Of a stretch of 64,000 bases of DNA, positions 16,292 to 25,202 are shown piece after piece. Where the stretch lies: assembly GCF_000725345.1 (NCBI RefSeq), contig NZ_CP008852.1, forward strand, positions 734,001 through 798,000, read 5' to 3'. This stretch comes from Pelosinus sp. UFO1. Its GTDB lineage: Bacteria > Bacillota > Negativicutes > DSM-13327. How positions within the stretch are numbered: position 1 is the first letter of the stretch; the number at the start of each line of letters is the position of its first letter. Under the pieces are notes generated by a model, which did no database searches, was not told the origin of the DNA, and saw only the letters and a program-made list of their open reading frames with translations. Made by a program: the position numbers and the translations under genes.

Positions 16292-17362
16292 CTATTTCAA
16301 ATACTTGGAAAAGAAGGATGTGAGCTTGTCAAAGGGGATATAATTCACCCGGTCGTACAGATCCACATGACCTGCGCCCGGAACAATGTAGAGTTCCTTC
16401 GGTTCGGCCGCCAGCTTGTAGGCGTCTTCGCTGAACTCTATGGAATGAGAGTTTTCACCTGCGATGAAAAGCATAGGACGAGGAGAGATCGTCTCTATGT
16501 CATTGAACGGGTAAAAATTCAGAAACTTAACGTTACTGGTGAGCGTTGGGTGCGTTGTAAGTTTTGGTGACTGGCCTTTGGGAGTGAATTCACCTCTTGG
16601 AGTACGATAGAAATCATAAAATTCACGTGCAATTGGAGGTGAATTTTCATCCAATTCGTCTACAGTACCACTGGTGTATTTTGTTTTGCCACCTGAAAAC
16701 TCTACATAGCGTTGTTCTGCTGCGCCTTCAAGAGTCTCTTTTCTCTGTTCGAGGGTCGCGGAATGCCTGAGTCCGTTACGGTTGGCGGCACCCATGTCGT
16801 ACATGCTGACTGTCGCAATGGCTTTCATGCGCGGGTCGATCTTGGCTGCGCTGATGGCAAAGCTCCCGCTGCCACAAATCCCGATAACACCAATCCGATC
16901 CCTGTCAACAAACGACCGGGTGCCCAGAAAATCCACCGCGGCACTGAAATCCTCGGCATAGATATCCGGCGAAACAGCGTTGCGAGGTTGACCCTCACTC
17001 TCTCCCCAGAAAGACAAATCCAAGGACAAAGTAACGAATCCCTGTTCAGCCATTTTTGTGGCATACAGATTCGCACTTTGTTCTTTTACTGCGCCCATAG
17101 GATGTCCGACAATGATCGCGGGATTTTTGGTGTTTTGATTCAAACCTTTGGGAATAAAAAGATTACCTACAACCTTCATGTTGTATTGATTTTTAAATGT
17201 AACCTTCTGCATGGTTACCTTGTCGCTCTTGTAAAAGTTGTCTGCTCCATTGGACATGTCTGCTGCGGATGCAACACCAGCGCCCGTCGTGGATAAAACC
17301 AAGCCCAGTACCATTGCTGTAAGTAGGTGAAGGCCACGTGTGATAATCGATTTTTTTTTCAT
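16292..17362 (-). CDS. Exported alpha/beta hydrolase with cysteine nucleophile
   Basis: The 356-residue protein has an N-terminal signal peptide (GLHLLTAMVLGLVLSTTGAG, cleavage after ASA) and an alpha/beta hydrolase fold. The nucleophile elbow reads GICGSG, that is G-x-C-x-G, as in dienelactone hydrolases, in place of the usual serine. The acid and histidine are in AGENSHS and PGAGHVDLYD. The substrate is unknown. It is divergent from the MFS-MerR operon, and a MerR-type promoter with a TGGTGTTAACACCA dyad drives it, so it probably belongs to the same regulon. Confidence 0.88.
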   Translation of the reverse strand: MKKKSIITRGLHLLTAMVLGLVLSTTGAGVASAADMSNGADNFYKSDKVTMQKVTFKNQYNMKVVGNLFIPKGLNQNTKNPAIIVGHPMGAVKEQSANLYATKMAEQGFVTLSLDLSFWGESEGQPRNAVSPDIYAEDFSAAVDFLGTRSFVDRDRIGVIGICGSGSFAISAAKIDPRMKAIATVSMYDMGAANRNGLRHSATLEQRKETLEGAAEQRYVEFSGGKTKYTSGTVDELDENSPPIAREFYDFYRTPRGEFTPKGQSPKLTTHPTLTSNVKFLNFYPFNDIETISPRPMLFIAGENSHSIEFSEDAYKLAAEPKELYIVPGAGHVDLYDRVNYIPFDKLTSFFSKYLK

Positions 17363-17530
17363 TTTAAACCCCTTTCAATATTTTTCTGATTTCATTACTC
17401 TGTTCATGTTTATAAATTTTACAAAATATATGTTGCTGGAATTCCTTATTCCCCCTCTCTAGACAAGTTAAAGAATGGATAACATGTCTAATACCATATT
17501 TTTGCTAACGGTTTTTCTATTAACAGTTAA

Positions 17531-17561
17531 AACGTATCATCTGGTGTTAACACCAAGTCAA
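17531..17561 (-). promoter_or_regulatory. MerR-type promoter of the alpha/beta hydrolase
   Basis: On the minus strand TTGACT (-35, 17556-17561) and TACGTT (-10, 17531-17536) are separated by 19 bp, which is the over-long spacer used by MerR activators. The spacer contains the perfect 14-bp dyad TGGTGTTAACACCA (17542-17555). Confidence 0.7.
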
Positions 17562-17637
17562 TAGATTTAACAAAAATTTTTTGTTACTAAGTTATAAAGA
17601 GAGTGGCAATTGCTTTCACTCAAAAAAATAAAAAAAC

Positions 17638-17668
17638 TTGACCTGGAGTTAAGACAAGGTGATAGCCT
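17638..17668 (+). promoter_or_regulatory. MerR-type promoter of the MFS-MerR operon
   Basis: TTGACC (17638-17643) and TAGCCT (17663-17668) are 19 bp apart, with an imperfect dyad TGGAGTTAAGACAAGG in the spacer. It resembles the divergent promoter 80 bp away in spacing and half-sites. Confidence 0.65.
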
Positions 17669-17756
17669 TAGAGTATAACGAAAAATATTGAGGAAAGACT
17701 TGAAAGAATGAGAGGCAGTCCATTTGATTCATAATGATTGAAAGAGGGGGTATTTT

Positions 17757-18929
17757 GTGATTAAAAAAACTAATTTACTTATTTTTATATTAACCATAGG
17801 CGTTTTTGGCATTTTAAATACGGAAATGGGGATGATCGGCGTATTGCCTTTTATGGCGGAGCGGTTCCATGTAAGTATATCCCAGGCGGGACTGCTCGTT
17901 AGTCTCTTTGCGCTGGTGGTCGCCATATCCGGCCCGACGATGCCGCTCTTGTTTTCTGGGATTGATCGTAAGAAGGTCATGCTGCTGGTATTGGGGGTTT
18001 TTATTGCCGGCAACATTGTTTCGATCTTTGCGACAAACTTTACGATTGCTCTGATTGCCCGTGTGATTCCGGCCTTTTTCCATCCGATTTATTGTTCTCT
18101 GGCGTTTACCGTAGCGGCTGCGTCGACCAGTCAGGAGGAAGCTCCTAAGGCTGTTGCAAAGGTGTTTGTCGGAGTATCGGCAGGGATGGTTATTGGCGTA
18201 CCAGTCAGCAACTTTATTGCCGGGGCAGCTTCACTGGAAATGGCAATGGTGTTTTTCGCTGTCGTAAACGTGATAGCATTTGTTGCTACAATTTTCTTTG
18301 TACCATCCATGCCGGTAAAGGCAAGGATTTCTTATGGAGCACAGGTAAGCGTCTTAAAGAAAACAACGACCTGGATTTCCATTATTGCTGTTGTCTTAAT
18401 GAATGGTGCAGTATTTGGAGTGTTCAGCTATCTGGCAGAATATCTAGAAAGGATTACAAAGTTTTCCTTGCATACAATAAGCCTCGTATTGCTGGTGTAT
18501 GGTTTGGCAAATATTCTAGGCAGCATTATCGCTGGAAGACTGCTTACGAAAAATGCGCTGAAAACGGTAGTTGCTTTTCCGTTTGTAATAGGAGCAGTTT
18601 ATGTTATATTATTCGTGACTGGGCAGTTTACGGTGCCTATGGCTTTGCTTACTTTGGCATTGGGAACTTTAGGCGGCATAGGGGGCAATATTAACCAATA
18701 TTGGATTTCCACTGCAGCTCCGGAAGCACCTGATTTTGCGAATGGATTATTTTTAACAGCAGCTAACCTAGGAACGACCATGGGAACAACGGTATGTGGC
18801 TACTTTATATCCGGCCTCGGTATAAAGTACGTTGTGCTTGGGGGACTGTTATTTTCGCTGTTAAGTATCGTATTCATTTTTATAAGAATTTACATGCAGC
18901 CCGGGAAAACCAAGTTCTGTTATGAGTGA
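17757..18929 (+). CDS. MFS drug/sugar efflux transporter (AraJ/YdhP type)
   Basis: A 390-residue protein with twelve predicted membrane segments, starting with GTG after GAGGGGG. Motifs NTEMGMIGVLPFMAERFHVS and PLLFSGIDRKKVMLL (MFS signature between TM2 and TM3) fit the DHA1 AraJ-like subfamily of proton-driven exporters. It is the first gene of an operon with a MerR regulator and a lipoprotein, and is expressed from a MerR-type promoter, so it may export the compound sensed by MerR. Confidence 0.9.
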   Translation: MIKKTNLLIFILTIGVFGILNTEMGMIGVLPFMAERFHVSISQAGLLVSLFALVVAISGPTMPLLFSGIDRKKVMLLVLGVFIAGNIVSIFATNFTIALIARVIPAFFHPIYCSLAFTVAAASTSQEEAPKAVAKVFVGVSAGMVIGVPVSNFIAGAASLEMAMVFFAVVNVIAFVATIFFVPSMPVKARISYGAQVSVLKKTTTWISIIAVVLMNGAVFGVFSYLAEYLERITKFSLHTISLVLLVYGLANILGSIIAGRLLTKNALKTVVAFPFVIGAVYVILFVTGQFTVPMALLTLALGTLGGIGGNINQYWISTAAPEAPDFANGLFLTAANLGTTMGTTVCGYFISGLGIKYVVLGGLLFSLLSIVFIFIRIYMQPGKTKFCYE

Positions 18930-18987
18930 TATGGTTGAAACGGGAACGAATTAAGGTAAAACAATGGAGAACTAAGGAGTGAATCAA

Positions 18988-19344
18988 ATGATAATTTCAG
19001 AGGTCAGTGAAAAATATGGTATGACACAAGACGCATTGCGCTACTACGAACGAGTTGGTTTGATCCCACCGGTTCCGCGTAAACCAAATGGGATTCGCGA
19101 CTATGACGATTACAGCTGTGGATGGATTGAATTTATTCACTGCATGCGGAAAACGGGTGTTCCAGTAGAAGTCCTTGTTGAATATGTCCAACTTTATCAG
19201 CAGGGAAGTAAAACAAAGGAGATAAGGAAGGAACTTTTACTGGCAGAATTAAACCGTTTAGATGAACGTATTGCAAATTTGCAGGCAACAAGGAAACGAT
19301 TGGCCTCAAAAATTGAAAACTATGATGATCTTGAGAAATCTTGA
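18988..19344 (+). CDS. MerR family transcriptional regulator
   Basis: The protein (118 residues) has the MerR winged helix (MIISEVSEKYGMTQDALRYY, YERVGLIPP, RDYDDYS) and a coiled-coil C-terminus (LLLAELNRLDERIANLQATR). There is no C-terminal effector domain. A cysteine occurs in YSCGWIEFIHC but the metal-binding CxC pairs of CueR/MerR are absent, so it fits the NmlR/AdhR-like aldehyde or thiol-stress branch. AAGGAG eight bases before the ATG at 18988 makes this start better than the GTG at 18979. It probably regulates both divergent promoters upstream. Confidence 0.92.
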   Translation: MIISEVSEKYGMTQDALRYYERVGLIPPVPRKPNGIRDYDDYSCGWIEFIHCMRKTGVPVEVLVEYVQLYQQGSKTKEIRKELLLAELNRLDERIANLQATRKRLASKIENYDDLEKS

Positions 19345-19445
19345 TATGCGGCAACAACCTAGTCAATCTTCATCGCCAAAGAAACCTGGGGTGACTGAGA
19401 CAAGTTCTATAGAAATCGTTCAGATAAATCGGGAGGGAGATTTAG

Positions 19446-20015
19446 ATGAAAATAAAGGGCTCAAAAAAAATCTTTCTTTTGCTGCTGTCTGTGCTTTTAA
19501 TGTTCTCCCTGACTGCTTGCAGCGCTGCTAAGATCTCTGGAGAAACAGCAGCAGGCAGTTCAATTTTCGCCAATTCGGGTTCAACAATGCTAAATTCTGA
19601 GTCATCTAAGGAAAGCAAAGGGAGCAAGAAGACTAGCGGTGTTGAAGGTGAGAAAATGAGAAACGCGAAGATTACAGTAGGTAATAAAGTATTCACTGCG
19701 AAGTTTTATGATAACGAAACAGCACAGGCTTTAGTTTCAAAGTTACCGATGACTGTCAATATGAGTGAACTGAATGGCAAGGAGAAATATTACCATCTGG
19801 TGGAGAATTTGCCTGCCCAATCGACAGAGACGCCTGCAACAATCCATGCAGGCGAGATTATGTGTTGGTCTTCTAATTCCTTGGTGCTATTCTATAATAC
19901 GTATGCCAATTCGTATGGAGGATACGTTAAGCTCGGGTTTATAGAAGACGTTTCCGGACTTACAGAGGCTTTGGGGCAGGGGAATGTGCAAGTGACATTC
20001 GAAGTTAGCAAATGA
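19446..20015 (+). CDS. Lipoprotein with cyclophilin-like domain
   Basis: A lipoprotein signal peptide ends in the lipobox LTAC (Cys about 25). A low-complexity serine/lysine linker follows, then a C-terminal cyclophilin-like fold of about 115 residues (KITVGNKVFTAKFYDNETAQ, LPMTVNMSELNGKEKYYHL, GGYVKLGFIEDV). The domain is of the cyclophilin-like-2 type often found beside flavodoxins and MerR regulators; its ligand is unknown. It lies 101 bp after the MerR gene on the same strand and probably belongs to that operon. Confidence 0.82.
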   Translation: MKIKGSKKIFLLLLSVLLMFSLTACSAAKISGETAAGSSIFANSGSTMLNSESSKESKGSKKTSGVEGEKMRNAKITVGNKVFTAKFYDNETAQALVSKLPMTVNMSELNGKEKYYHLVENLPAQSTETPATIHAGEIMCWSSNSLVLFYNTYANSYGGYVKLGFIEDVSGLTEALGQGNVQVTFEVSK

Positions 20016-20017
20016 AA

Positions 20018-20048
20018 AACTGGATTCCGCATTTGGCGAAATCCAGTT
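20018..20048 (-). terminator. Terminator shared by lipoprotein and rsmH genes
   Basis: AACTGGATT pairs with AATCCAGTT around a 13-nt loop. The minus strand continues into TTTTTC, ending the rsmH transcript; it starts three bases after the lipoprotein stop. Confidence 0.7.
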
Positions 20049-20062
20049 AGAGAATTTTATCT

Positions 20063-21127
20063 TTATGATTTGATTGCCCAACGCAATTTGGCAGAACGGG
20101 CACGGCTATTGATATGGCATTCTTCTGCTGATGCCCGAATAGGATCGGGTGCTATTTCACAATAAACGCCTTCACGAAAAAATTGTCTAAAAGATTTTTT
20201 AACGCGACGATCTTCCCCGGAGTGAAAGGAAAGTATGGCAACGCGCCCACCCGGTGCCAAAGCATTAGGAAGCTTTTCTAGAAATTCGTCTAATACATCA
20301 AATTCCTTATTGACATCAATCCGCAATGCTTGGAAGGTTCGTTGACAAGATTTTTTAATATCATCTTTGGTGACTTTTTGAACATATTTCAGAGCATCTG
20401 TGATGATATTTCGAAGCTCAGTTGTTGTCGATATAACAGTTCCTTTTTTAATGTTGGAAGTAATAGCACGAGCGATTACCTCGGCATGAGGCTCGTCAGC
20501 ATTTTCTATCAGCATATCTTGTAATTCATCTTGAGATATCTTCTTTAAAAGGCTTGCTGCAGAGTAACCCGCTTTCGGATTAAGCCTTAAGTCCAATGGT
20601 CCTTCATACTTAAATGAAAAGCCTCTTTCAGGATTATCTATTTGCATAGAGGAAATACCCAAGTCTGCCAAGACAAAATTAAATAGCCCTGATTCGGGAA
20701 TGATTTGATCTATTTTGGAAAAGTTCATTTGCTTGATCTCTAAAATTTCGGGACCATAACCCAAACGCTCTAAACGCTCTTTGGTGCGCGGCAATTCAAG
20801 AGGATCTACATCCGTTGCATACAAGCGCCCCTTTGAATTTAAACATTTAAGCATCTCTAAGGTATGACCACCATAACCTAGTGTTGCGTCTAAGCCTATT
20901 TGTCCCGGTGTAATTTGTAAGAAATCCAATATTTCTTTAACGCAGATTGAAATATGCATACCAGCAGGCGTATTGCCCTTTTGGATAATTTTTGCCACAT
21001 CATCCGCATATTGCTCTGGTTGCAGTTCCTTATATTTTTCTTTAAAATTCTTAGGGTGAGTGCCTTTATAGCGAACACGTCGCTGATGTTTGGGCTCTTG
21101 CTCATCCAATGTGTGATCTGGGGCCAT
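20063..21127 (-). CDS. RsmH-type 16S rRNA (cytosine-N4) methyltransferase, stand-alone copy
   Basis: Typical RsmH/MraW motifs are present: DATLGYGGHT (SAM site, about residue 95), ADLGISSMQIDNPERGFSF, EGPLDLRLNP, RTFQALRIDVN and ILSFHSGEDRRVKKSF. RsmH modifies C1402 of 16S rRNA. This copy has a basic 45-residue N-terminal extension and lies away from any dcw cell-division cluster. It is therefore likely a second RsmH paralogue of the kind seen in clostridia; a housekeeping copy would be expected elsewhere. I leave the symbol open for that reason. Confidence 0.88.
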   Translation of the reverse strand: MAPDHTLDEQEPKHQRRVRYKGTHPKNFKEKYKELQPEQYADDVAKIIQKGNTPAGMHISICVKEILDFLQITPGQIGLDATLGYGGHTLEMLKCLNSKGRLYATDVDPLELPRTKERLERLGYGPEILEIKQMNFSKIDQIIPESGLFNFVLADLGISSMQIDNPERGFSFKYEGPLDLRLNPKAGYSAASLLKKISQDELQDMLIENADEPHAEVIARAITSNIKKGTVISTTTELRNIITDALKYVQKVTKDDIKKSCQRTFQALRIDVNKEFDVLDEFLEKLPNALAPGGRVAILSFHSGEDRRVKKSFRQFFREGVYCEIAPDPIRASAEECHINSRARSAKLRWAIKS

Positions 21128-21235
21128 TCTATTCCCTCATTTTTATCATATATTTTTGTACTTTTGTTACAGATATATGATAGCAGGTACAATTTATTAA
21201 AGCAACTGCAACAGTAGAATAGGTAAATGAGTACA

Positions 21236-21273
21236 GCCCCTATCCTCGGAATGTTGAGGATAGGGGCTTTTTT
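21236..21273. repeat. CCCCTATCCTC hairpin, terminator-like
   Basis: GCCCCTATCCTC pairs with GAGGATAGGGGC (21256-21267) and is followed by TTTTTT. Related hairpins occur at 27361, 28404, 34567 and 39175. Confidence 0.7.
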
Positions 21274-21333
21274 GTCGTTGGGAGATATGGTTTATGCTCT
21301 TTTTAGAAGGGATTTTATTGTTGTAAGGAGGGG

Positions 21334-21445
21334 AAGGGTCAATGTTATTAACGCTTCGCCGTGATACTTAACCTTCGCTTATAATAACATTGACCCTTTG
21401 CTCTAGATAAGAAAGGCACTATGTCGAAGGACCTGTCCCCTTGAC
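21334..21445. repeat. Nested REP-like palindrome and half unit
   Basis: A 17-bp perfect stem (21334-21350 with 21382-21398; arm AAGGGTCAATGTTATTA) is followed by one arm of the GGACCTGTCCCCTTGAC repeat (21428-21445). A degenerate CCTGTCAAA..TTTAGCAGGGATT hairpin lies at 21572-21612 and a CGGGT-CAA-ACCCG hairpin near 21685. No gene is seen in 21128-21733. Confidence 0.65.
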
Positions 21446-21733
21446 ATTCGCGTTTAGCTTTTTCAAGTTTTTTTGTGCAAATAAGTCAATTTTAAACAAC
21501 TCAAGCCTGACCCCACTGACTTCCGTCCGTTTACGAGAACCATATTATTTACAATGGTGGAATAGAGAGAATTCCTGTCAAATCCTGTTGGATTTAGCAG
21601 GGATTCTTTGTTTTTTATGGAATTTTATAACTTATAGAATAAAATGCTGTGGGAATAACCCGATGGAGCCGTCCCCTTGAGTACTCGGGTCAAACCCGGT
21701 TTTAGCGAGCAACCTTATAAAGGGAGTGATTAC

Positions 21734-22735
21734 TTGGATAACGCTCAATATATTTTAAAACAAATACTTGAGGGAAAATACCAAAGAATAATGCAGTTTA
21801 TAAGTGACGGGCAGGAAGAGCATCTTTGGTTGGACTTTAAGGAGAACTCAGACCCAACGCGCCCAGGTATCTCAGGTGACGATAAAAAGAACTATGCCAA
21901 AGCTCTTTCTGGGTTCTCAAATGCCAACGGTGGAGTAGTCGTATGGGGTATTAAGGCACGAAAGGAGAGCAGTCATTCTCCTGATGTCGCTTGCGAATCT
22001 AAACCAATAATGAATGTTAAGCGCTTTTTAACGGACTTAAACAGTATAACGGGTAGTGCGTTAGTGCCAGTTAATAATGGTATTCAAAATCAGATTATCT
22101 TTGTCGATAATGATGAAAGCAGAGATGAAGGTTTCGTAGTTACATATGTTCCCGAAACAGATGGATTACCCCATCGTGCAATGTGTAGAGAGAACATTTA
22201 CTATACCAGGTCAGGCGATAGTTTCTATATGTTAGAGCACCATCAGTTGGCAGATATGTTTGGAAAACGCCAAAAGCCAGATTTACATATTTTCTATCGT
22301 TTGCAAAAAAGGCAGGTTGGTGACAAATTTAAGTTAGAACTTATAGTAGGTATCGAAAATAAAGGGCGGTATCTTGCAACGTATCCTGCACTAAGGCTAA
22401 AGCCTATCCAACGCTTAGAATTATCTCGTTTCGGGGTTAACGGAAACAGTGGAGGGTGGGTACTCTTTCCTCAGGTTCAGTCCCACGAGTCAATTCGTGA
22501 TCAGGGACAACTTTTCTCTGGTGGCGTTAATGATACCATATACCCTCAAACAAAGCTTGAGGTTGCAGTGCTCGACTCGACAATTGAAATTCATCGTGAC
22601 CAGTACATATTCGAAGTAAATCCCAACACTACAGTATTCCTATTCAGTTATGAGATATTCTGTGAAGGATGTCCGACGAAAAGCGGTGAAGTAGCTGTTA
22701 CAGAGGATAAACTTAAATTATTTATTGAATTGTAA
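21734..22735 (+). CDS. AlbA_2 (Schlafen AAA_4) domain protein
   Basis: The protein (333 residues) has an N-terminal AlbA_2 domain with the hallmark LDFKEN, then NYAKALSGFSNANGGVVVWG and IYYTRSGDSFYML. The second half (about 185-333) is a beta-rich region (LHIFYRLQKRQVGDKFKLEL, LRLKPIQRLELSRFG) that I do not recognise; it may be an Ig-like sandwich. AlbA_2 proteins bind nucleic acid or nucleotides and are common in defence loci. AGGGAG seven bases before the TTG at 21734 makes this the preferred start over the in-frame TTG at 21677. It lies 46 bp before the DUF4238 gene. Confidence 0.82.
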   Translation: MDNAQYILKQILEGKYQRIMQFISDGQEEHLWLDFKENSDPTRPGISGDDKKNYAKALSGFSNANGGVVVWGIKARKESSHSPDVACESKPIMNVKRFLTDLNSITGSALVPVNNGIQNQIIFVDNDESRDEGFVVTYVPETDGLPHRAMCRENIYYTRSGDSFYMLEHHQLADMFGKRQKPDLHIFYRLQKRQVGDKFKLELIVGIENKGRYLATYPALRLKPIQRLELSRFGVNGNSGGWVLFPQVQSHESIRDQGQLFSGGVNDTIYPQTKLEVAVLDSTIEIHRDQYIFEVNPNTTVFLFSYEIFCEGCPTKSGEVAVTEDKLKLFIEL

Positions 22736-22781
22736 ACCCAGCACTTCGATTGTCAGATCGCCATACGGAAAGGAGGACATT

Positions 22782-23747
22782 ATGCCGCTCGACCATTACG
22801 TGTCGCAAGTCCATCTCAGAAATTTCTACTCACAGAAGCTTGAAGTCTTAATGTATGCTATCCGAAAGACTGATCTAAAGTCATTCAAAACCAACTCGGA
22901 ATCAGTGTGTAGAATTGAAGAAGGAAATACGAACTTGTACCTACAAGAAGATCAACGAGCAGTCGAAAAGTTTCTTAAAGGCATTGAGCCGAAGTATAAT
23001 AAAGCGCTCGAAAAGTTAACAACTAACAACATCGACCAAGAATGTGTATATGTAATCGCTGGATTCGTCGCATATGTTCTCACGTGCTCACCAGCAGGTA
23101 TGCGCATTCAGTCAGTACCGCTAAAGAATTTTGTTGAGGAGACTGAGCGGATAATTGACTCACAGGGGATATCTATTCCTCCACCATCTGAACTCGGTGG
23201 TGAAAGTCTAACCGAGTTATTGATCAGCGATAAGGTGCAACTAACAATCGATCCCAAATATCCACAGGCAATTGGCATTGCTTCGATATCCTCTCTGACA
23301 GCGGCGTTTGGGAATTGCATATGGGACGTTCTCATTAACCCCTTTGACGATACCCCTTTCTTTACAAGTGACTTTCCTATCGCAATTGAAGAGACCGAAG
23401 ATATTCGTATTATCAATAGAATTGTTCCTCTTTCTCCGAAGATCGCGATTAGAATACGTCCCAATCTCACGATCGACAGAGATCACACTGACTTCTCTTT
23501 CTCAAACTTTCGCTATGCCGTTCGAAAGTTAAGTCGTAAAGAAGTGGTTGGCATTAACAGGCTAATTGTTCGTTGTGCTGAGAGTGTAGTATTTTTTCGC
23601 GATGACCACGAGTGGATTAGCAAGTTTGTGAAGAAAAATGCTACGTTTCGCATTGAAATGAATACATACAGGATGCCTCGTGGAAAGGGGACACTTCTTG
23701 GGTCTATGCTAAAGGTAGTTGATAACAAACGTGGTATTATATCATAA
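22782..23747 (+). CDS. DUF4238 family protein
   Basis: The 321-residue protein starts MPLDHYVSQVHLRNFYSQ, the conserved opening of DUF4238, and later has NPFDDTPFFTSDFPIAIEE and PLSPKIAIRIRP, also typical of the family. The function is unknown; members occur singly and in defence islands. AAAGGAGG precedes the ATG at 22782. Pairing with the upstream AlbA_2 gene in one operon suggests they act together. The mixed content of arginine-rich and charged segments gives no membrane span. Confidence 0.82.
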   Translation: MPLDHYVSQVHLRNFYSQKLEVLMYAIRKTDLKSFKTNSESVCRIEEGNTNLYLQEDQRAVEKFLKGIEPKYNKALEKLTTNNIDQECVYVIAGFVAYVLTCSPAGMRIQSVPLKNFVEETERIIDSQGISIPPPSELGGESLTELLISDKVQLTIDPKYPQAIGIASISSLTAAFGNCIWDVLINPFDDTPFFTSDFPIAIEETEDIRIINRIVPLSPKIAIRIRPNLTIDRDHTDFSFSNFRYAVRKLSRKEVVGINRLIVRCAESVVFFRDDHEWISKFVKKNATFRIEMNTYRMPRGKGTLLGSMLKVVDNKRGIIS

Positions 23748-23791
23748 AACTGACAGTTGGTACGATCCTTTTTTGACAACTTTATGTTGCA

Positions 23792-23815
23792 GGAAAGGGA
23801 ACGTCCCCAGTGTCC
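23792..23815. repeat. GGGAACGTCCCCAGTGTCC repeat unit
   Basis: This unit separates the AlbA_2/DUF4238 pair from the ATPase/HNH pair. Near copies are at 34511-34536, 36414-36440, 41988-42016 and 52330-52360, often preceded by GGTGACGAAAGG. Confidence 0.65.
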
Positions 23816-23869
23816 TTATTTTTATCGGACAGTAATTTTTTGAAAATAAGTAAGGGGTGGTGGGGTAGA

Positions 23870-25198
23870 ATGGAACTTAAACACGTATTCATCAATCAGT
23901 ATCGAGGAATTAGAAACCTGTCATTAAATTTTGGAATTCCTAAATCGAATGCGGATCTATTTGGTGATTTAAAGATCTCTGTTTTAGTCGGAGAAAATGG
24001 AACTGGGAAGACATCAATCTTTAAGTTGTTAACACTTGCCCTATGCCCACAACTTAACGTCGCTGAAGAAAACTATTCTTGTAGAATTCACTATACTATT
24101 AATAATCAGGATTACAAATTTGAAAATGGAATACCAGAGAGCATGGGCATCAATGAGTATCCTAATAAAGTTATAGTTTCTTCTTTCTCGGTATTTGATC
24201 AGTTTGTCCCCCCGAGGAAAGTTAACAGAGATTCAAAAATAGAGGATGGTTCCCGCTATGTCTATGGTGGACCACTAAATGGCATAAATTCATCTAGTTT
24301 GACTACTGTTATTCAGATTTTGTTAGAAACCTTTTATAAGACGAAAAAAAATAATGAACAATATAATGCATATAGAAAGATGTTAGAGGTAATTGGATAC
24401 GGAGATATTCAATATCTAGAGTTTTCCTTAAATTCAGATAATTATGGAATAGGTTCGCGCTATCAGGATAAGTTACTTGAAAATGAAGAGTATCACGTAG
24501 AATACAATAATCGAAAAAAACTACGAGAGAAAACTCGGAGAATTAGAATAAAAAAATCCAATTTCCCTCATCGAGCTGGATATATTGTCGCAATAGACGA
24601 TATTGACGAGTGTCTTTTTGAGCTGATGCTTGATGTTATAGCACAAGGGTTTTGTCCAATACGCGATGTCTGGATACGTAAAGATAATTCTGTTGTACCA
24701 CTATCACGTATGAGTTCCGGGGAGTTAACAATGCTATTCAGGTTTTTTCCTCTAATTTCAGAAATTACTCATAACTCACTTGTTTTGATTGATGAGCCTG
24801 AGACACATTTGCACCCCAAGTGGGTGCAACGATATATTTATCATTTGGTAAAAATCTTCAGTAGCTTTAAGGCTCATATTATTTTGGCTACACATTCTCC
24901 ACTAATCACAGCAGATGTTCCTGTAGAATGTATTGTGGGATTGATGAGAGACAGTCACAATATAATAAGTCAATATCCCATTCCGGAGAAAACTTTGGGT
25001 GGAAATCCTGAAGATATTATGAAAGCCGTTTTTGGCTTAAACCAAATAAATAGTGAATTTACAAACGGTATAATGGAAAAAATTTCGCAGCTCCTAGGAG
25101 AGCAGAAAAGGGATACTGCTTTAGAGTTATATAGTAATTTAAGTAACACAACTGAAAAATATAATCTATTTTTGAAAATTAGGGATAAATTGGAGTAG
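23870..25198 (+). CDS. Septu-like AAA/ABC-type ATPase (PtuA-like)
   Basis: A 442-residue SMC/ABC-type ATPase with N-terminal FINQYRGIRNLSLNFG, Walker A GENGTGKTS (about residue 40), a variable helical middle, signature SRMSSGELTMLFRF, Walker B LVLIDEPETHLHP and the H-loop ATHSPL. This is the OLD/AAA_15-AAA_21 class used in Septu (PtuA), retron and Gabija-like systems. The stop is four bases before an HNH-nuclease gene. I start at the ATG at 23870 because earlier in-frame codons read through repeat DNA. No TOPRIM domain is fused, so it fits PtuA better than OLD/GajA. Confidence 0.85.
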   Translation: MELKHVFINQYRGIRNLSLNFGIPKSNADLFGDLKISVLVGENGTGKTSIFKLLTLALCPQLNVAEENYSCRIHYTINNQDYKFENGIPESMGINEYPNKVIVSSFSVFDQFVPPRKVNRDSKIEDGSRYVYGGPLNGINSSSLTTVIQILLETFYKTKKNNEQYNAYRKMLEVIGYGDIQYLEFSLNSDNYGIGSRYQDKLLENEEYHVEYNNRKKLREKTRRIRIKKSNFPHRAGYIVAIDDIDECLFELMLDVIAQGFCPIRDVWIRKDNSVVPLSRMSSGELTMLFRFFPLISEITHNSLVLIDEPETHLHPKWVQRYIYHLVKIFSSFKAHIILATHSPLITADVPVECIVGLMRDSHNIISQYPIPEKTLGGNPEDIMKAVFGLNQINSEFTNGIMEKISQLLGEQKRDTALELYSNLSNTTEKYNLFLKIRDKLE

Positions 25199-25202
25199 AA
25201 CT

